Source of the DNA: Streptomyces olivochromogenes
Lineage (GTDB): Bacteria; Actinomycetota; Actinomycetes; Streptomycetales; Streptomycetaceae
Reading direction: 5' to 3'
Assembly (NCBI RefSeq): GCF_001514115.1
Contig: NZ_KQ948452.1
Coordinates: forward strand, 598,460 to 662,459
Length of the DNA stretch: 64,000 bases
In this document: piece by piece, positions 22,935 through 32,160 of the stretch
Numbering within the stretch: the first letter of the stretch is position 1
Layout of the letters: every line of letters begins with the position of its first letter
The notes under the pieces: model-generated
What the model was told of the DNA's origin: nothing
The model's database searches: none
What the model saw: only the letters and a program-made list of their open reading frames with translations
Translations under genes and position numbers: made by a program

Positions 22935-23876
22935 TTGACTGGTTCGCGAGGAAGATGGCTGAGCGGCACGCTGTCGGCGAGGTCGATTCTGCAACCCAAG
23001 GCCGTGGCGCAGGCGGTGTTCCACCCCGTGTGGATTCCGGCGTCGGTCGATCCGTCCGTGGAGCGGCTCAAGCGTGTGCGTGTCATTGCCGGGGCGGTCG
23101 CGGCGTTCGGCGTGTACACCTTCGTGCAGGGCAAGTTCGACTTCACCGAGGTCCTGCAGAACATGCTGACGGCGGCCGTCGTCCTGCTGTTCATCACGCC
23201 CACGACGGTGGGCGTGATGCTCTTCGTCTGGCGGCGCACCGGGAGGATCCGCCAGCTGCGCGTGCCTCTCTTCAACTCGCTCAAGCTGTTGCTGCTCTTC
23301 ATCGGCATGGTCGTGGCGACGGTGTTCTTGTGGCAGCTGTCCACCTCGCTCGGCGGCATCATGCTGGTGGTGCTCGGTTTCACCGCGCTCTGGCTGACCG
23401 GATTCCTGGCCTACGGAGCCGTGCAGCTGTCCGGGAACTTCTTCGGATCCGCCGCCGTCCACCGCTGCCTGCCGCCGCTGCTCGCCATGGTGACGACCTG
23501 GCTGATGGCCATTCCCGACCTGGTCACGGGTGACCTGCACGGGCTCAGTTTCACGATGGGCATCGTCTTCATTCTGGGCGCGCCGGTGACGGTCACGGCC
23601 ATAGCCTTCCTGGAGATGAACCGGCTCCGCCGCCGCTACGGGATTCGGCTGGGCGCGCACCCCGCCACGTTGCCGCCGCTTCCCGCGCCGTCGGCGTACG
23701 GGCCGAACGCGGGGTTCGTGCCGCCGCAGGGGAACCTCTACGCGCCGGGCCCGCAGTACCCGTATCCGCCGCAGCACCCGTACGCCCCGCCGAGCCCCTA
23801 CCCGCCGCAGCACCCGTACGCGCCGCCGAACCCGAACCCGAACCCGTACAACCAGGGGAACCCGTACGGGTCCTGA
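22935..23876 (+). CDS. Uncharacterised membrane protein with Pro/Tyr-rich tail
   Basis: 313 aa. I place the start at TTG 22935 because it is the only start codon in this frame with a ribosome site (GGGGGAGCGGAAG) before the first conserved residues. About five to six membrane helices (roughly residues 50-220), then a cytoplasmic-looking tail of ~95 residues rich in Pro, Tyr, Gln and Asn. The tail contains [11 protein letters not shown] twice, encoded by a direct repeat at about 23757-23830. The N-terminus ([18 protein letters not shown]) is polar. No known enzymatic motif; function unknown. Convergent with the ABC permease gene with only six bases between stops. Confidence 0.7.
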   Translation: MTGSRGRWLSGTLSARSILQPKAVAQAVFHPVWIPASVDPSVERLKRVRVIAGAVAAFGVYTFVQGKFDFTEVLQNMLTAAVVLLFITPTTVGVMLFVWRRTGRIRQLRVPLFNSLKLLLLFIGMVVATVFLWQLSTSLGGIMLVVLGFTALWLTGFLAYGAVQLSGNFFGSAAVHRCLPPLLAMVTTWLMAIPDLVTGDLHGLSFTMGIVFILGAPVTVTAIAFLEMNRLRRRYGIRLGAHPATLPPLPAPSAYGPNAGFVPPQGNLYAPGPQYPYPPQHPYAPPSPYPPQHPYAPPNPNPNPYNQGNPYGS

Positions 23877-23882
23877 CCGTGA

Positions 23883-26174
23883 TCAGGCCACCGCGCTCAG
23901 GGTGTCCGCGAGCCTTCGTCGGGCGGCGCGGCCCGCGGGGAGCGCGGCGAGGGCGGCGGCGCCCAGGACCGCGGCCAGACCGAACAGGGACAGCAGGAGG
24001 GGGGACGGCCCCCGGGCGATACCGGCGCCGATCCCACTCGACTTCCCCTGGACGTCGATCAGCCAGTGCGCCAGAGGCAGCCCCAGCGCCGTACCCGCGA
24101 GGACCGCTGCCAGCGCGGTGCAGGTGGTGGCCGTGACGGTGACCGCCGTGATCTGCCGCGGGGACAGCCCGATGGCCTTGAGCGCCAGCAGATCCCGTTC
24201 GCCCTCGCGCACGGTGCCGCCGACCGCGGTCAGCAGCTCGATGAGCCCGATCAGGGCCAGTACGGCGATCAGCCCGACGACGACGCCGCGCAGCGGCGAG
24301 AGACCGTCGGCCGGGTTGGTCACGGCGTGCACGTCCAGGTGCCCGTGTCCGGCCGCGGTCAGCTCGGCGGCGACCTTGCCCGGGTCGGCGCCGGGGCGCA
24401 ACTGGAGCTGGTAGAGGGTCGGGCGGAGCTCCGGGTCGTTCTCGCGCAGGGTGTCGAGCGAGGTGGAGATGACGCGGCCGCCGTTCTCCGGCTCGATGCT
24501 GCGGCCGACGATGTGCAGGATCTGCGGGCGTGCGCCGACGGTCATCCGCACCCAGTCCCCGACGCGCACGTCCAGCAGGTCGAGCAGCCCCTGACCGGCC
24601 ACCGCCTCGTCGGGCCCGCGGGCCGGGCGGCCCTCGGCCAGCGAGAACGGGTACGGGTCCTGGTGCGTACCGAGCCCGCGCAGTGCGATCGTCGCCGTCT
24701 GGCCCGGAACCAGAGCGGCCACCTCGGCGCCCGGGTGCACGGCGGTGACCTGCGCGTTCCGGGCGAGCAGGGCGCGGGCTGCCGGATCGCCGAGGCTCTC
24801 GTCCGGGTGTGCCGTGAGCGCGGCCGCGAGGCCGATCCGTTCGGGTTCGCTGTGGAAGCGGTCGATGGTGGTCCATGCGCTCAGCGCGACCACGATCAGC
24901 AGCAGGGGCAGGGCGAGCCGGGCGACCGTGGCCAGCGAGCGCGGCCGCCGCGGGAAAGCCTGGTGCCAGCCCAGCACGAGCGCGGGGGGCAGCCGCAGTC
25001 CGAGCGCCCGGCGGGCCACGCCCGACAGACGGCCGGCCGGCGGTGCGGCGGCCCGCAGCACGGGCACGGGGGGCACCCGGCCCGCCCGCCACGCGGCGAT
25101 CCCGGTCGTCGCGCCGATGAAGAGCACCGCGGCCACCGGCACCGCCAACAGCGCCGCGGTGTGCCCGGGCAGTCCCTGCCAGACGCCCAAGGCGTCGCCG
25201 AGGCGGCCGGGGATCCGGCTCCCCAGCGCCTGCGTGAGCGTGGCGGCGACCAGGGCGCCCAGCGACGCGTACACCACGTGCTGGATCAGGAAGATGCGTA
25301 CCACCTGGCCGGGCGTGAACCCGATCGCCTTCAGTACCGAGATGTCCCGCAGGTGGCCGCGGATACGGGTGCCGATCGCGCCATGCACGGCGAGCGCGGC
25401 GGCGAGGAGCGCGCCGAGGCCGAACAGGCCAAGGACCTGTCCCAGCAGCCGGTTGTCGCCCTGGGCCTCGGCGCGGGCCTGCTGCCAGTTCGACACCTGG
25501 GTGACCGCGCCGGAGCCGAGCGTCGTCACCGCGCGCTGCACGGCGTAGTCCGTGTCGCCGGGATCGGTCAGGCGCAGACCGATGATCTGGCCCGTGTGTC
25601 CGTCCGCGCCCCGCACCGCGGAGGGCAGCGCCCAGACGACCCCCGACCGCTCGCCGGGGCGGTAGCGGGGCTCGGCGCTGTCGGTCACGCCCAGGACGGT
25701 CAGGGTGCGTGTGGTGCCGGGCACGGTGAGGGTGTCCCCGGGCTCGGCCCACAGCGCACGGGCGAGACTTTCCTCCAGGACGACTCCGTCGGGCCGGGCC
25801 TGGTCGAGCCAGTGACCGGAGACGAGCAGCGGCCGACCGGTGACGGGCGGCTCGACGGCGCCGCGCAGCTCGACGGAGGCACGGGTGCCGCGTGACTCGA
25901 CGGTGGCGGACGCGGTGCGGTACGGGCCCGCCACGGACTCGACGCCGTCCAGCCGCGCGAGCCGCCCGGCGTCGGCGGACGCGCCGGTGTGGATCCATAC
26001 GTGCGCGCCGTGCGACTGCGTGAAGACGCGCTGCCAGGGGTTCGTCGCGTATCCGAAGAGCGCCGCGGCGAGCAGCAGTGAGGCGACGATTCCCGCGGTG
26101 GCGAGCACGATGAACAGCGCCTCGCCCCGATGCGTGCGCAGATCGGCATGCGCCCAGCGCAGAGTGGCCCGCAC
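23883..26174 (-). CDS. ABC transporter permease, FtsX/MacB-like
   Basis: 763 aa. Single N-terminal helix (about residues 20-42), a large extracellular domain, a first block of three helices (about 255-365), a second extracellular region, and a C-terminal FtsX block (about 640-750). This is the duplicated FtsX architecture of lipid/peptide/antibiotic exporters rather than importers. Starts ATG 26174, five bases past the ATPase stop, so it is coupled to it. Function: probably exports or extracts a hydrophobic or peptide substrate from the membrane, under PadR control. Confidence 0.88.
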   Translation of the reverse strand: MRATLRWAHADLRTHRGEALFIVLATAGIVASLLLAAALFGYATNPWQRVFTQSHGAHVWIHTGASADAGRLARLDGVESVAGPYRTASATVESRGTRASVELRGAVEPPVTGRPLLVSGHWLDQARPDGVVLEESLARALWAEPGDTLTVPGTTRTLTVLGVTDSAEPRYRPGERSGVVWALPSAVRGADGHTGQIIGLRLTDPGDTDYAVQRAVTTLGSGAVTQVSNWQQARAEAQGDNRLLGQVLGLFGLGALLAAALAVHGAIGTRIRGHLRDISVLKAIGFTPGQVVRIFLIQHVVYASLGALVAATLTQALGSRIPGRLGDALGVWQGLPGHTAALLAVPVAAVLFIGATTGIAAWRAGRVPPVPVLRAAAPPAGRLSGVARRALGLRLPPALVLGWHQAFPRRPRSLATVARLALPLLLIVVALSAWTTIDRFHSEPERIGLAAALTAHPDESLGDPAARALLARNAQVTAVHPGAEVAALVPGQTATIALRGLGTHQDPYPFSLAEGRPARGPDEAVAGQGLLDLLDVRVGDWVRMTVGARPQILHIVGRSIEPENGGRVISTSLDTLRENDPELRPTLYQLQLRPGADPGKVAAELTAAGHGHLDVHAVTNPADGLSPLRGVVVGLIAVLALIGLIELLTAVGGTVREGERDLLALKAIGLSPRQITAVTVTATTCTALAAVLAGTALGLPLAHWLIDVQGKSSGIGAGIARGPSPLLLSLFGLAAVLGAAALAALPAGRAARRRLADTLSAVA

Positions 26175-26179
26175 GCTGC

Positions 26180-26953
26180 TCAGTCCCTCAGTTCCAGCAC
26201 GCCGGATATCCCGGCGCCGCGTGACGGCGTGCCGTCGAGTTCCGCGTCGTCGGCGATGCGGCCGTCGAAGAAGCTGATCACGCGGTCCGCGGCGCTGGCG
26301 AGCCGGGCGTCGTGGGTGACGAGCACGATGGTCTGACCGCGCTGGTGGAAGCGGGACAGCAGCCGCATCACCTCGCGGGTGCCCTTGCTGTCCAGGCTGC
26401 CCGCGGGTTCGTCGGCCAGCAGCAGGGACGGATGGTTGACCAGTGCCCGGGCCAGGGCGACCCGCTGCTGTTCGCCGCCGGACAGCTCACCCGGCATGCT
26501 GCGTCCCTTGCCCGCCAGGCCCAGCTCGGACAGCAGCCGCTCGCGCTCGGCGCGCGCCTGTTTGGGGGAGACCCCGGCGAGCAGGGCGGGCAGCTCCACG
26601 TTGTCGGCGACCGACAGATTGGAGACCAGGTTGAAGAACTGGAAGACGATGCCGATGCGCCGTCGCCGTTCCACCGCCCAGCGCGCCTCGCTGTAGGCGT
26701 CCGTGCATTCGGCGTCCAGCCAGACGCTGCCGGAGTCGGGCCGCTGGAGGCCGCCGAGGAGGTGTAGCAGCGTCGACTTGCCGGCGCCGGACGGGCCGGT
26801 GACGGCCACGAACTCGCCCTGGCGCACGGCAAGATCCACTCCGCGCACGGCATACGCCGGGGCGCCCTCGCCGTAGTGGGTCTTGACCAGGCCCTCGGCG
26901 CGCAGCAAGGGAGTCTGACCCTCGGCGCGCGGCACAGGAGCGGTGTGGCTCAT
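26180..26953 (-). CDS. ABC transporter ATP-binding protein (LolD/MacB type)
   Basis: 257 aa. Walker A GPSGAGKST (about residues 54-62), Q-loop in FQFFNLVSNLSV, signature LSGGEQQRVALARAL, Walker B LLLADEPAGSLDS, switch His in VTHD. Sequence type is that of ATPases paired with FtsX-like permeases. The start ATG 26953 overlaps the padR stop (ATGA), and the permease follows after five bases, giving a padR-ATPase-permease operon. Confidence 0.93.
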   Translation of the reverse strand: MSHTAPVPRAEGQTPLLRAEGLVKTHYGEGAPAYAVRGVDLAVRQGEFVAVTGPSGAGKSTLLHLLGGLQRPDSGSVWLDAECTDAYSEARWAVERRRRIGIVFQFFNLVSNLSVADNVELPALLAGVSPKQARAERERLLSELGLAGKGRSMPGELSGGEQQRVALARALVNHPSLLLADEPAGSLDSKGTREVMRLLSRFHQRGQTIVLVTHDARLASAADRVISFFDGRIADDAELDGTPSRGAGISGVLELRD

Positions 26954-27465
26954 TCCAGCTCCTCCAGTTCCTCCTGGCAGCGCTCCAGCCAGTCCAGATC
27001 GGCCTGCAGGTGCAGCATGGCGCCCTCGATCAGCAGCTGGGAGATGCGGTTGTCCCGGTCCTCGGCCGCGGCGAGCTTCGACAGATTGCGCATGGTGTTC
27101 AGGTACTGCCGCCGCTGCCTGTTGATCAGTGCGATCTGGTCGGCCAGGCCGGTCGTGGGGGCGAGCGCGAGTTTCATGAAGAACTCGTCCCGCACCCGGG
27201 GCTCGTCCGCCGTCTCCTGGTACCAGGCATGCAGCGCCTCGCGCCCGCTGTCGGTGAGGTGGTAGATCTTCTTGTTGGGCCGGCTCGACTGCTCGACTTC
27301 CTCGCCCTCGATCAGTCCCGTCTTCTCGAGGCGGCCGAGCGTGACGTAGATCTGGCCGACGTTGGGCTGAGGGTACGCGGAGCCCAGCAGTTGCTCAAGG
27401 TCCTGCTTGAGCTCGTACCCGTGGGCCGGGCCTCGCGCCAGCAGGGCCAGGAGGGGCAGCCGCAC
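26950..27465 (-). CDS. PadR-family transcriptional regulator
   Basis: 171 aa. N-terminal winged helix typical of PadR (LLALLARGPAHGYELKQDLEQ, then PNVGQIYVTLGRLEKTGLI) and a C-terminal helical dimerisation domain (subfamily with the Vir_act_alpha_C-type C-terminus). GTG start at 27465, preceded by GGGGAGGAGA. PadR proteins usually repress an adjacent transporter and their own gene, lifted by a small ligand. The palindrome ATACCT-AAC-AGGTAT in the divergent promoter region is the candidate site. The ligand is unknown. Confidence 0.9.
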   Translation of the reverse strand: MRLPLLALLARGPAHGYELKQDLEQLLGSAYPQPNVGQIYVTLGRLEKTGLIEGEEVEQSSRPNKKIYHLTDSGREALHAWYQETADEPRVRDEFFMKLALAPTTGLADQIALINRQRRQYLNTMRNLSKLAAAEDRDNRISQLLIEGAMLHLQADLDWLERCQEELEELE

Positions 27466-27583
27466 CCGTGCTCTCCTCCCCGCATCCTTGTCATGTGCCG
27501 CAGACCGATGTCACACCGATGTCAGGCCGTTGCCCGGTCGATGCGGCCGAAAGACCAATGTGTCTCAGGCCCTAGTATCGCCC

Positions 27584-27598
27584 ATACCTAACAGGTAT
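27584..27598. promoter_or_regulatory. Palindrome between padR and the sugar-binding protein gene
   Basis: ATACCT-AAC-AGGTAT, perfect 6-bp arms. It lies 118 bases before padR and 57 bases before the divergent binding-protein gene. It contains TACCTAACA, which recurs twice ahead of the alpha-glucosidase gene. Candidate operator for PadR or for a sugar regulator. Confidence 0.55.
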
Positions 27599-27654
27599 AC
27601 ATGGCCACTGACGTCGGGCGAAGGTGCCCGACGCCGGTGTACAGGGAGGAACCT

Positions 27655-28929
27655 ATGCGGTGGATACGTGCCGCCGGTAGGGGCCTCCTGGTCGCAGTGG
27701 TGGTCCTGACCGGTTACGTCGCCTCCGGCACCCCCGCCGACGGGGCGCACGGCGCCGGTCGCGGCCCGCTCACCCTGGCGACCGCGGGGGACCTCACCGG
27801 CTATCTGGGGCCACTGCTCGAAGGCTGGAACCGTACTCACCCCGGTGAGAAGGTCACCCTCGTCGAACTCCCGGACTCCGCCGACGAGACGCACGCGCAG
27901 ATGACGACCGACCTGCGCGGCGGCGGTGGCAGAAGCCGCTTCGACGTCCTCAACATCGACGTCGCCTGGACCTCGGAGTTCGCCGCCGCGGGCTGGATCT
28001 CTCCGCTGGACCGCGGCCGCTTCCCGCTCCACAGCTTCCTGCCGCCGGTCGTGGACACGGCGACGTACGACGGAAGGCTGTACGCGGTCCCGTACGTCAC
28101 CAACGCGGGACTCCTTCTGTACCGCAAGGACGTCCTCGCCAAGGAGGGCGTCGCGCCCCCGCGGACCTGGGCCGAGCTGGAGCGACAGGCGAGGACCATC
28201 GCCCCGAAGTACGGACTCGACGGCTACGCCGGCCAGTTCCTGCCCTACGAGGGTCTCACCGTGAACGCGGCGGAGGCGGTCTACTCGGCGGGCGGCACGA
28301 TCCTCGGGGACGAGGGCGAGCGCGTCACCGTGAACTCCGAGGCGGCCCGCGAGGGCATCGGGTTCCTCGCCGACGGCGTGCGCGACGGCTGGATTCCGAA
28401 GAAGGCGCTGACGTACAAGGAAGAGGAGTCGAAACAGGCCTTCCAGGACGGCCATCTCCTCTTTCTGCGCAACTGGCCCTACGCCTACGTCGGTGCTTCC
28501 GGCAAGGGATCGGCGGTGGCCGGGAAGGTCGGCGCGGTCCCCCTGCCCGGACCCGACGGACCGGGCACGAGCGTGCTGGGCGGCTCCAACCTGGCCGTCA
28601 ACACACATGCGAGGCACCCCGATTCGGCCGCGCGCCTGATCGCGTACCTCACGACCGAGCGGGCGCAGCGCCAGGTCCTCACCAAGGGTGCGCTGCCGCC
28701 CGTACGGGCGGCGCTGTACCAGGACCCGGAGCTGATCCGGGAGTTCCCCTATCTGCCCACGCTGCGCGCCAGCGTCCTCGCGGCCGCCCCACGCCCCAAG
28801 AGCCCGCGCTACGACCAGGTCAGCCTGGTCGTGCAGGCCGTGGTCCACGATGCGATGACGGGGCAGGAGACGCCTTCCGCGGCGGTACGGCGGCTGGCGC
28901 GCGAGCTGGCAGCCATCTCGCCTCGGTAG
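27655..28929 (+). CDS. Extracellular solute-binding protein (sugar-type), no lipobox
   Basis: 424 aa, family 1 solute-binding fold of sugar ABC importers. N-terminus MRWIRAAGRGLLVAVVVLTG is a signal/anchor sequence, but it has no Cys, so unlike most Gram-positive binding proteins it is not a lipoprotein. Conserved patterns: VTLVELPDSADETHAQM, YAVPYVTNAGLLLYRKDVL, YEGLTVNAAEAVYSAGG. Start ATG 27655 has an ideal AGGGAGGA. No permease is immediately adjacent; the alpha-glucosidase/importer operon starts 198 bases later and has its own binding protein. It may supply that importer with a second substrate (inference). Confidence 0.85.
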   Translation: MRWIRAAGRGLLVAVVVLTGYVASGTPADGAHGAGRGPLTLATAGDLTGYLGPLLEGWNRTHPGEKVTLVELPDSADETHAQMTTDLRGGGGRSRFDVLNIDVAWTSEFAAAGWISPLDRGRFPLHSFLPPVVDTATYDGRLYAVPYVTNAGLLLYRKDVLAKEGVAPPRTWAELERQARTIAPKYGLDGYAGQFLPYEGLTVNAAEAVYSAGGTILGDEGERVTVNSEAAREGIGFLADGVRDGWIPKKALTYKEEESKQAFQDGHLLFLRNWPYAYVGASGKGSAVAGKVGAVPLPGPDGPGTSVLGGSNLAVNTHARHPDSAARLIAYLTTERAQRQVLTKGALPPVRAALYQDPELIREFPYLPTLRASVLAAAPRPKSPRYDQVSLVVQAVVHDAMTGQETPSAAVRRLARELAAISPR

Positions 28930-28970
28930 CACCCCGAGGTGCCCTGTCGGCATCCTGCTAGTTACTTGTT

Positions 28971-29088
28971 AGGTAACGGGAGCATCCCATCTCCGGGTTT
29001 TGTGCCCGAAAAGTCTGCATATAACTGACCAACTTCTCGGTTGATGCTGCCTACTCGTTGACACCTGTGCGACACGCCTACCTAACAT
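28971..29088 (+). promoter_or_regulatory. Promoter/operator region of the alpha-glucosidase operon
   Basis: Contains a perfect -35 TTGACA (29058-29063) with a possible -10 TAACAT (29083-29088) at a long 19-bp spacing, an inverted repeat GTTAC...GTAAC (28971-28987), and two copies of TACCTAACA (minus strand 28977-28985; plus strand 29079-29087). The second copy covers the putative -10, as expected for a repressor site. Confidence 0.5.
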
Positions 29089-29127
29089 GCATGCATAACC
29101 GTAGGCACGCACAGACAGGTCCAACGG

Positions 29128-30765
29128 GTGACCCTCAACACACACCGCTGGTGGCGCGACGCAGTGATCTACCAGGTGTACGTCCGCAGCTTCCTGGACA
29201 GCACCGGCGACGGCATCGGCGATCTCGCCGGGGTTCGCGCGGGCATGCCGTACCTCAAGAAGCTCGGTGTCGACGGCATCTGGCTGAGCCCCTTCTACCC
29301 CTCGCCGCAGCACGACCACGGCTACGACGTCGCCGACTACTGCGACGTGGACCCGCTCTTCGGCGACCTCGCCGAGTTCGACCTGCTGATGACCGACGCC
29401 CGCCGCCTCGGCGTCAAGGTGCTCCTGGACATCGTCCCCAACCACTGCTCCAGTGAGCACCCGTGGTTCCGTGCCGCGCTCGCGGCGGAGCCGGGCAGCG
29501 CGGCACGCGCCCGCTTCCACTTCGCCGACGGACGCGGCCCGGACGGCGCCGAGCCGCCCAACAACTGGCATGCCATGTTCGGCGGACCCGCCTGGTCCCG
29601 CGTCACCGAGGCGGACGGCAACCCCGGCCAGTGGTACCTGCACATGTTCACGTCCGAACAGCCCGACCTGAACTGGCGCAACCCCGAGGTCGGCGCGCAC
29701 TTCGACCACGTGCTGCGGTTCTGGCTCGACCGGGGCGTCGACGGCTTCCGCATCGACGTCGCCGCCGGCCTCTTCAAGCACCCCGACCTGCCGGACTCGC
29801 CCGACCCGGAGGCCGACGCCCGCACCCGCGACTCGGTCAACCCGCTCGCCTGGAACCGGCCCGAGGTGCACGACGTGTGGCGCCACTGGCGGTCCGTCTG
29901 CGAGGAGTACACCGGGCGCGACGGCCGCGACCGGCTGCTGGTCGGCGAGGTCTCGGTACCGACGGCCCGCGAACACGCCCAGTACGTACGCCCGGACGAG
30001 CTCCACCAGGCCTTCTTCTTCGACCTGCTCAGCGCGCCCTGGAGCGCCGACGCCTTCCGCAAGGTCATCTCCGAGGCCATGCAGGACATAGCCGGCACCG
30101 GATCGACGGTCACCTGGGTCCTCAACAACCACGACCAGGTCCGCACCGTCACCCGCTACGGCGAGCTCGGCACCGAGGGCAGCGGCCTCGGTACGGCCCG
30201 CGCCCGCGCCGCCGCACTGCTGATGCTGGCGCTGCCCGGAGCCGCGTACATCTACCAGGGTGAGGAGCTCGGGCTGCCCGAGGTCGTCGACCTGCCCGAC
30301 GACGTGCTGACGGACCCGATCTTCCGCCGTACGGGAAGCCGCGCCCGTATCCGCGACGGCTGCCGGGTGCCGCTGCCCTGGTCCGGGCACGCCTCGCCGT
30401 TCGGCTTCACCTCGGGCGCGGAGAGCGCCAAGCCGTGGCTGCCGCAGCCCGACTACTTCGCCGAGTACGCCACCGACCGCGCGCTCGCCGACACCCGCTC
30501 CTTCTGGCACCTCTACCGCGACGGGCTCCAGCTGCGCGCCGGGCTCCCGCAGCTGGGCGAGGGCGCGCTGCGCTGGCTTCAGGCGCCGCCCGGCGTCCTC
30601 GCCTTCGTCCGCGACGACGGCCTGGTGTGCGCCGTCAACTTCGGTACGGCCCCCACACCCGCGCCGGTCTCCGGCACCCCCTTGCTGTCCAGCGGCCCCT
30701 GTCCGGCCGGCGTGCTGCCCGGCTCCACGGCCGCCTGGTGGATCAGCGACTGCACGAATCCCTGA
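29128..30765 (+). CDS. Alpha-glucosidase, glycoside hydrolase family 13
   Basis: 545 aa, cytosolic (no signal). Splits alpha-glucosides such as maltose, isomaltose or trehalose derivatives entering through the adjacent importer. GH13 conserved regions: DIVPNH (I), GFRIDVAAG with the nucleophile Asp (II), GEVSVPT with the acid/base Glu (III), NNHDQ (IV). N-terminal WWRDAVIYQVYVRSF is typical of the oligo-1,6-glucosidase/alpha-glucosidase subfamily. GTG start at 29128; the spacer before it has no strong ribosome site (CAGGTCC). First gene of an operon with a binding protein and two permeases; a 64-base gap follows. Confidence 0.93.
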   Translation: MTLNTHRWWRDAVIYQVYVRSFLDSTGDGIGDLAGVRAGMPYLKKLGVDGIWLSPFYPSPQHDHGYDVADYCDVDPLFGDLAEFDLLMTDARRLGVKVLLDIVPNHCSSEHPWFRAALAAEPGSAARARFHFADGRGPDGAEPPNNWHAMFGGPAWSRVTEADGNPGQWYLHMFTSEQPDLNWRNPEVGAHFDHVLRFWLDRGVDGFRIDVAAGLFKHPDLPDSPDPEADARTRDSVNPLAWNRPEVHDVWRHWRSVCEEYTGRDGRDRLLVGEVSVPTAREHAQYVRPDELHQAFFFDLLSAPWSADAFRKVISEAMQDIAGTGSTVTWVLNNHDQVRTVTRYGELGTEGSGLGTARARAAALLMLALPGAAYIYQGEELGLPEVVDLPDDVLTDPIFRRTGSRARIRDGCRVPLPWSGHASPFGFTSGAESAKPWLPQPDYFAEYATDRALADTRSFWHLYRDGLQLRAGLPQLGEGALRWLQAPPGVLAFVRDDGLVCAVNFGTAPTPAPVSGTPLLSSGPCPAGVLPGSTAAWWISDCTNP

Positions 30766-30829
30766 CCCTCCCCTCCTCTCTCCTCCTCCGTTTTCCGTCC
30801 GTTCCCCTGCCCTGAAAGGGACATCAACG

Positions 30830-32155
30830 ATGATGCGACGACGTACGACCCTGCTCGCGAGCTGCACCACCCTCGCCCTGGCCCTCGGCGCCACCGCCTG
30901 CGGAGGCGGACCCGTGGCCGCCGGAGGCGGCGGTAAGTCGCTCAGCGGCCAGACGATCACCGTGGCCGGTGTCTGGTCCGGCAGCGAGCAGAAGAACTTC
31001 CAGAAGGTCCTGGACGCCTTCACCGCGAAGACGGGCGCCAAGACCCAGTTCGTCTCCACCGGCGACAACGTCTCCACGGTCGTCGGCAGCAAGATCGAGG
31101 GCGGCAACGCCCCCGACGTGGTGATGGTCCCGCAGGTCGGCGTCCTCCAGCAGTTCGCGAAGGAGGGCTGGCTCAAGCCGCTCTCCAAGACCACCGAACA
31201 GTCCGTCGACACCAATTACGCGAGCGTCTGGAAGAAGTACGGCAGCGTCGGCGACACCCTCTACGGCCTGTACTTCAAGGCCGCCCACAAGTCGACCGTC
31301 TGGTACAGCCCCGACGCGCTCGACCAGGCGGGTGTCAAGCCGCCGACCACGTACGACGCCATGCTGAAGGCCGGACACACCGTCTCCGACTCGGGCCTCG
31401 CCGCCTTCTCCGTCGCCGGACAGGACGGCTGGACGCTCACCGACTGGTTCGAGAACATCTACCTCTCCCAGGCGGGACCCGAGAAGTACGACGCCCTGGC
31501 CGCCCACCAGCTGAAGTGGACCGACCCGACCGTGGTCGAGGCGCTCACCACCCTCGGCAAGCTCTTCAAGGACAAGCAACTCATGGCCGGCGGTCAGAAG
31601 GGGGCCCTGAACACGGACTTCCCCGGCTCCGTCGAGAAGGTCTTCGGACCCAAGCCCGAGGCGGGCATGGTCTACGAGGGCGACTTCGTCGCCGGGGTCG
31701 CCAAGGACCAGTTCGGCAAGAAGATCGGCCAGGACGCGAACTTCTTCCCCTTCCCCGCGGTCGACGGCGGCAAGGCGCCGGTGGTCAGCGGCGGTGACGC
31801 GGCCGTCGTCCTGAAGGACGGCAAGAACCAGAAGGCCGCCATGACGTTCCTGGAGTACCTGGCGACCCCCGAAGCGGCCGCCGTCTGGGCCGGGGCGGGC
31901 GGCTTCCTCTCCCCGAACAAGAAGCTCGACCTCGCCTCCTACAGCGACGACATCGCCCGCGAGACCGCCAAGTCCCTGGTCGCCGCAGGGGATTCGGTCC
32001 GCTTCGACATGTCCGACCAGGCCCCCGCCGCGTTCGGCGGCACCAAGGGCGCCGGCGAGTGGAAGATCCTCCAGGACTTCCTCCGTGACCCCTCGAACCC
32101 GAAGGCGACCGCGGCCGAACTGGAGAAGGCCGCGGCCAAGGCGTACCAGGGCTGA
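30830..32155 (+). CDS. Sugar ABC transporter substrate-binding lipoprotein
   Basis: 441 aa. Signal peptide ends in a lipobox-like ATAC with Cys24, followed by a Gly-rich linker, then a family 1 solute-binding domain (ITVAGVWSGSEQKNFQKVLDAF). By neighbourhood this is the binding protein of an alpha-glucoside importer (AglE-like). ATG 30830 (second ATG directly after) follows GAAAGGGA. Five bases separate it from the first permease gene. Substrate range unknown. Confidence 0.93.
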   Translation: MMRRRTTLLASCTTLALALGATACGGGPVAAGGGGKSLSGQTITVAGVWSGSEQKNFQKVLDAFTAKTGAKTQFVSTGDNVSTVVGSKIEGGNAPDVVMVPQVGVLQQFAKEGWLKPLSKTTEQSVDTNYASVWKKYGSVGDTLYGLYFKAAHKSTVWYSPDALDQAGVKPPTTYDAMLKAGHTVSDSGLAAFSVAGQDGWTLTDWFENIYLSQAGPEKYDALAAHQLKWTDPTVVEALTTLGKLFKDKQLMAGGQKGALNTDFPGSVEKVFGPKPEAGMVYEGDFVAGVAKDQFGKKIGQDANFFPFPAVDGGKAPVVSGGDAAVVLKDGKNQKAAMTFLEYLATPEAAAVWAGAGGFLSPNKKLDLASYSDDIARETAKSLVAAGDSVRFDMSDQAPAAFGGTKGAGEWKILQDFLRDPSNPKATAAELEKAAAKAYQG

Positions 32156-32160
32156 TCGCC

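Noticed and set aside
28969..31215. A 748-codon minus-strand frame opposite the alpha-glucosidase
   Set aside because: Opposes intact GH13 motifs and runs through the promoter region and into the binding-protein gene; shadow frame.
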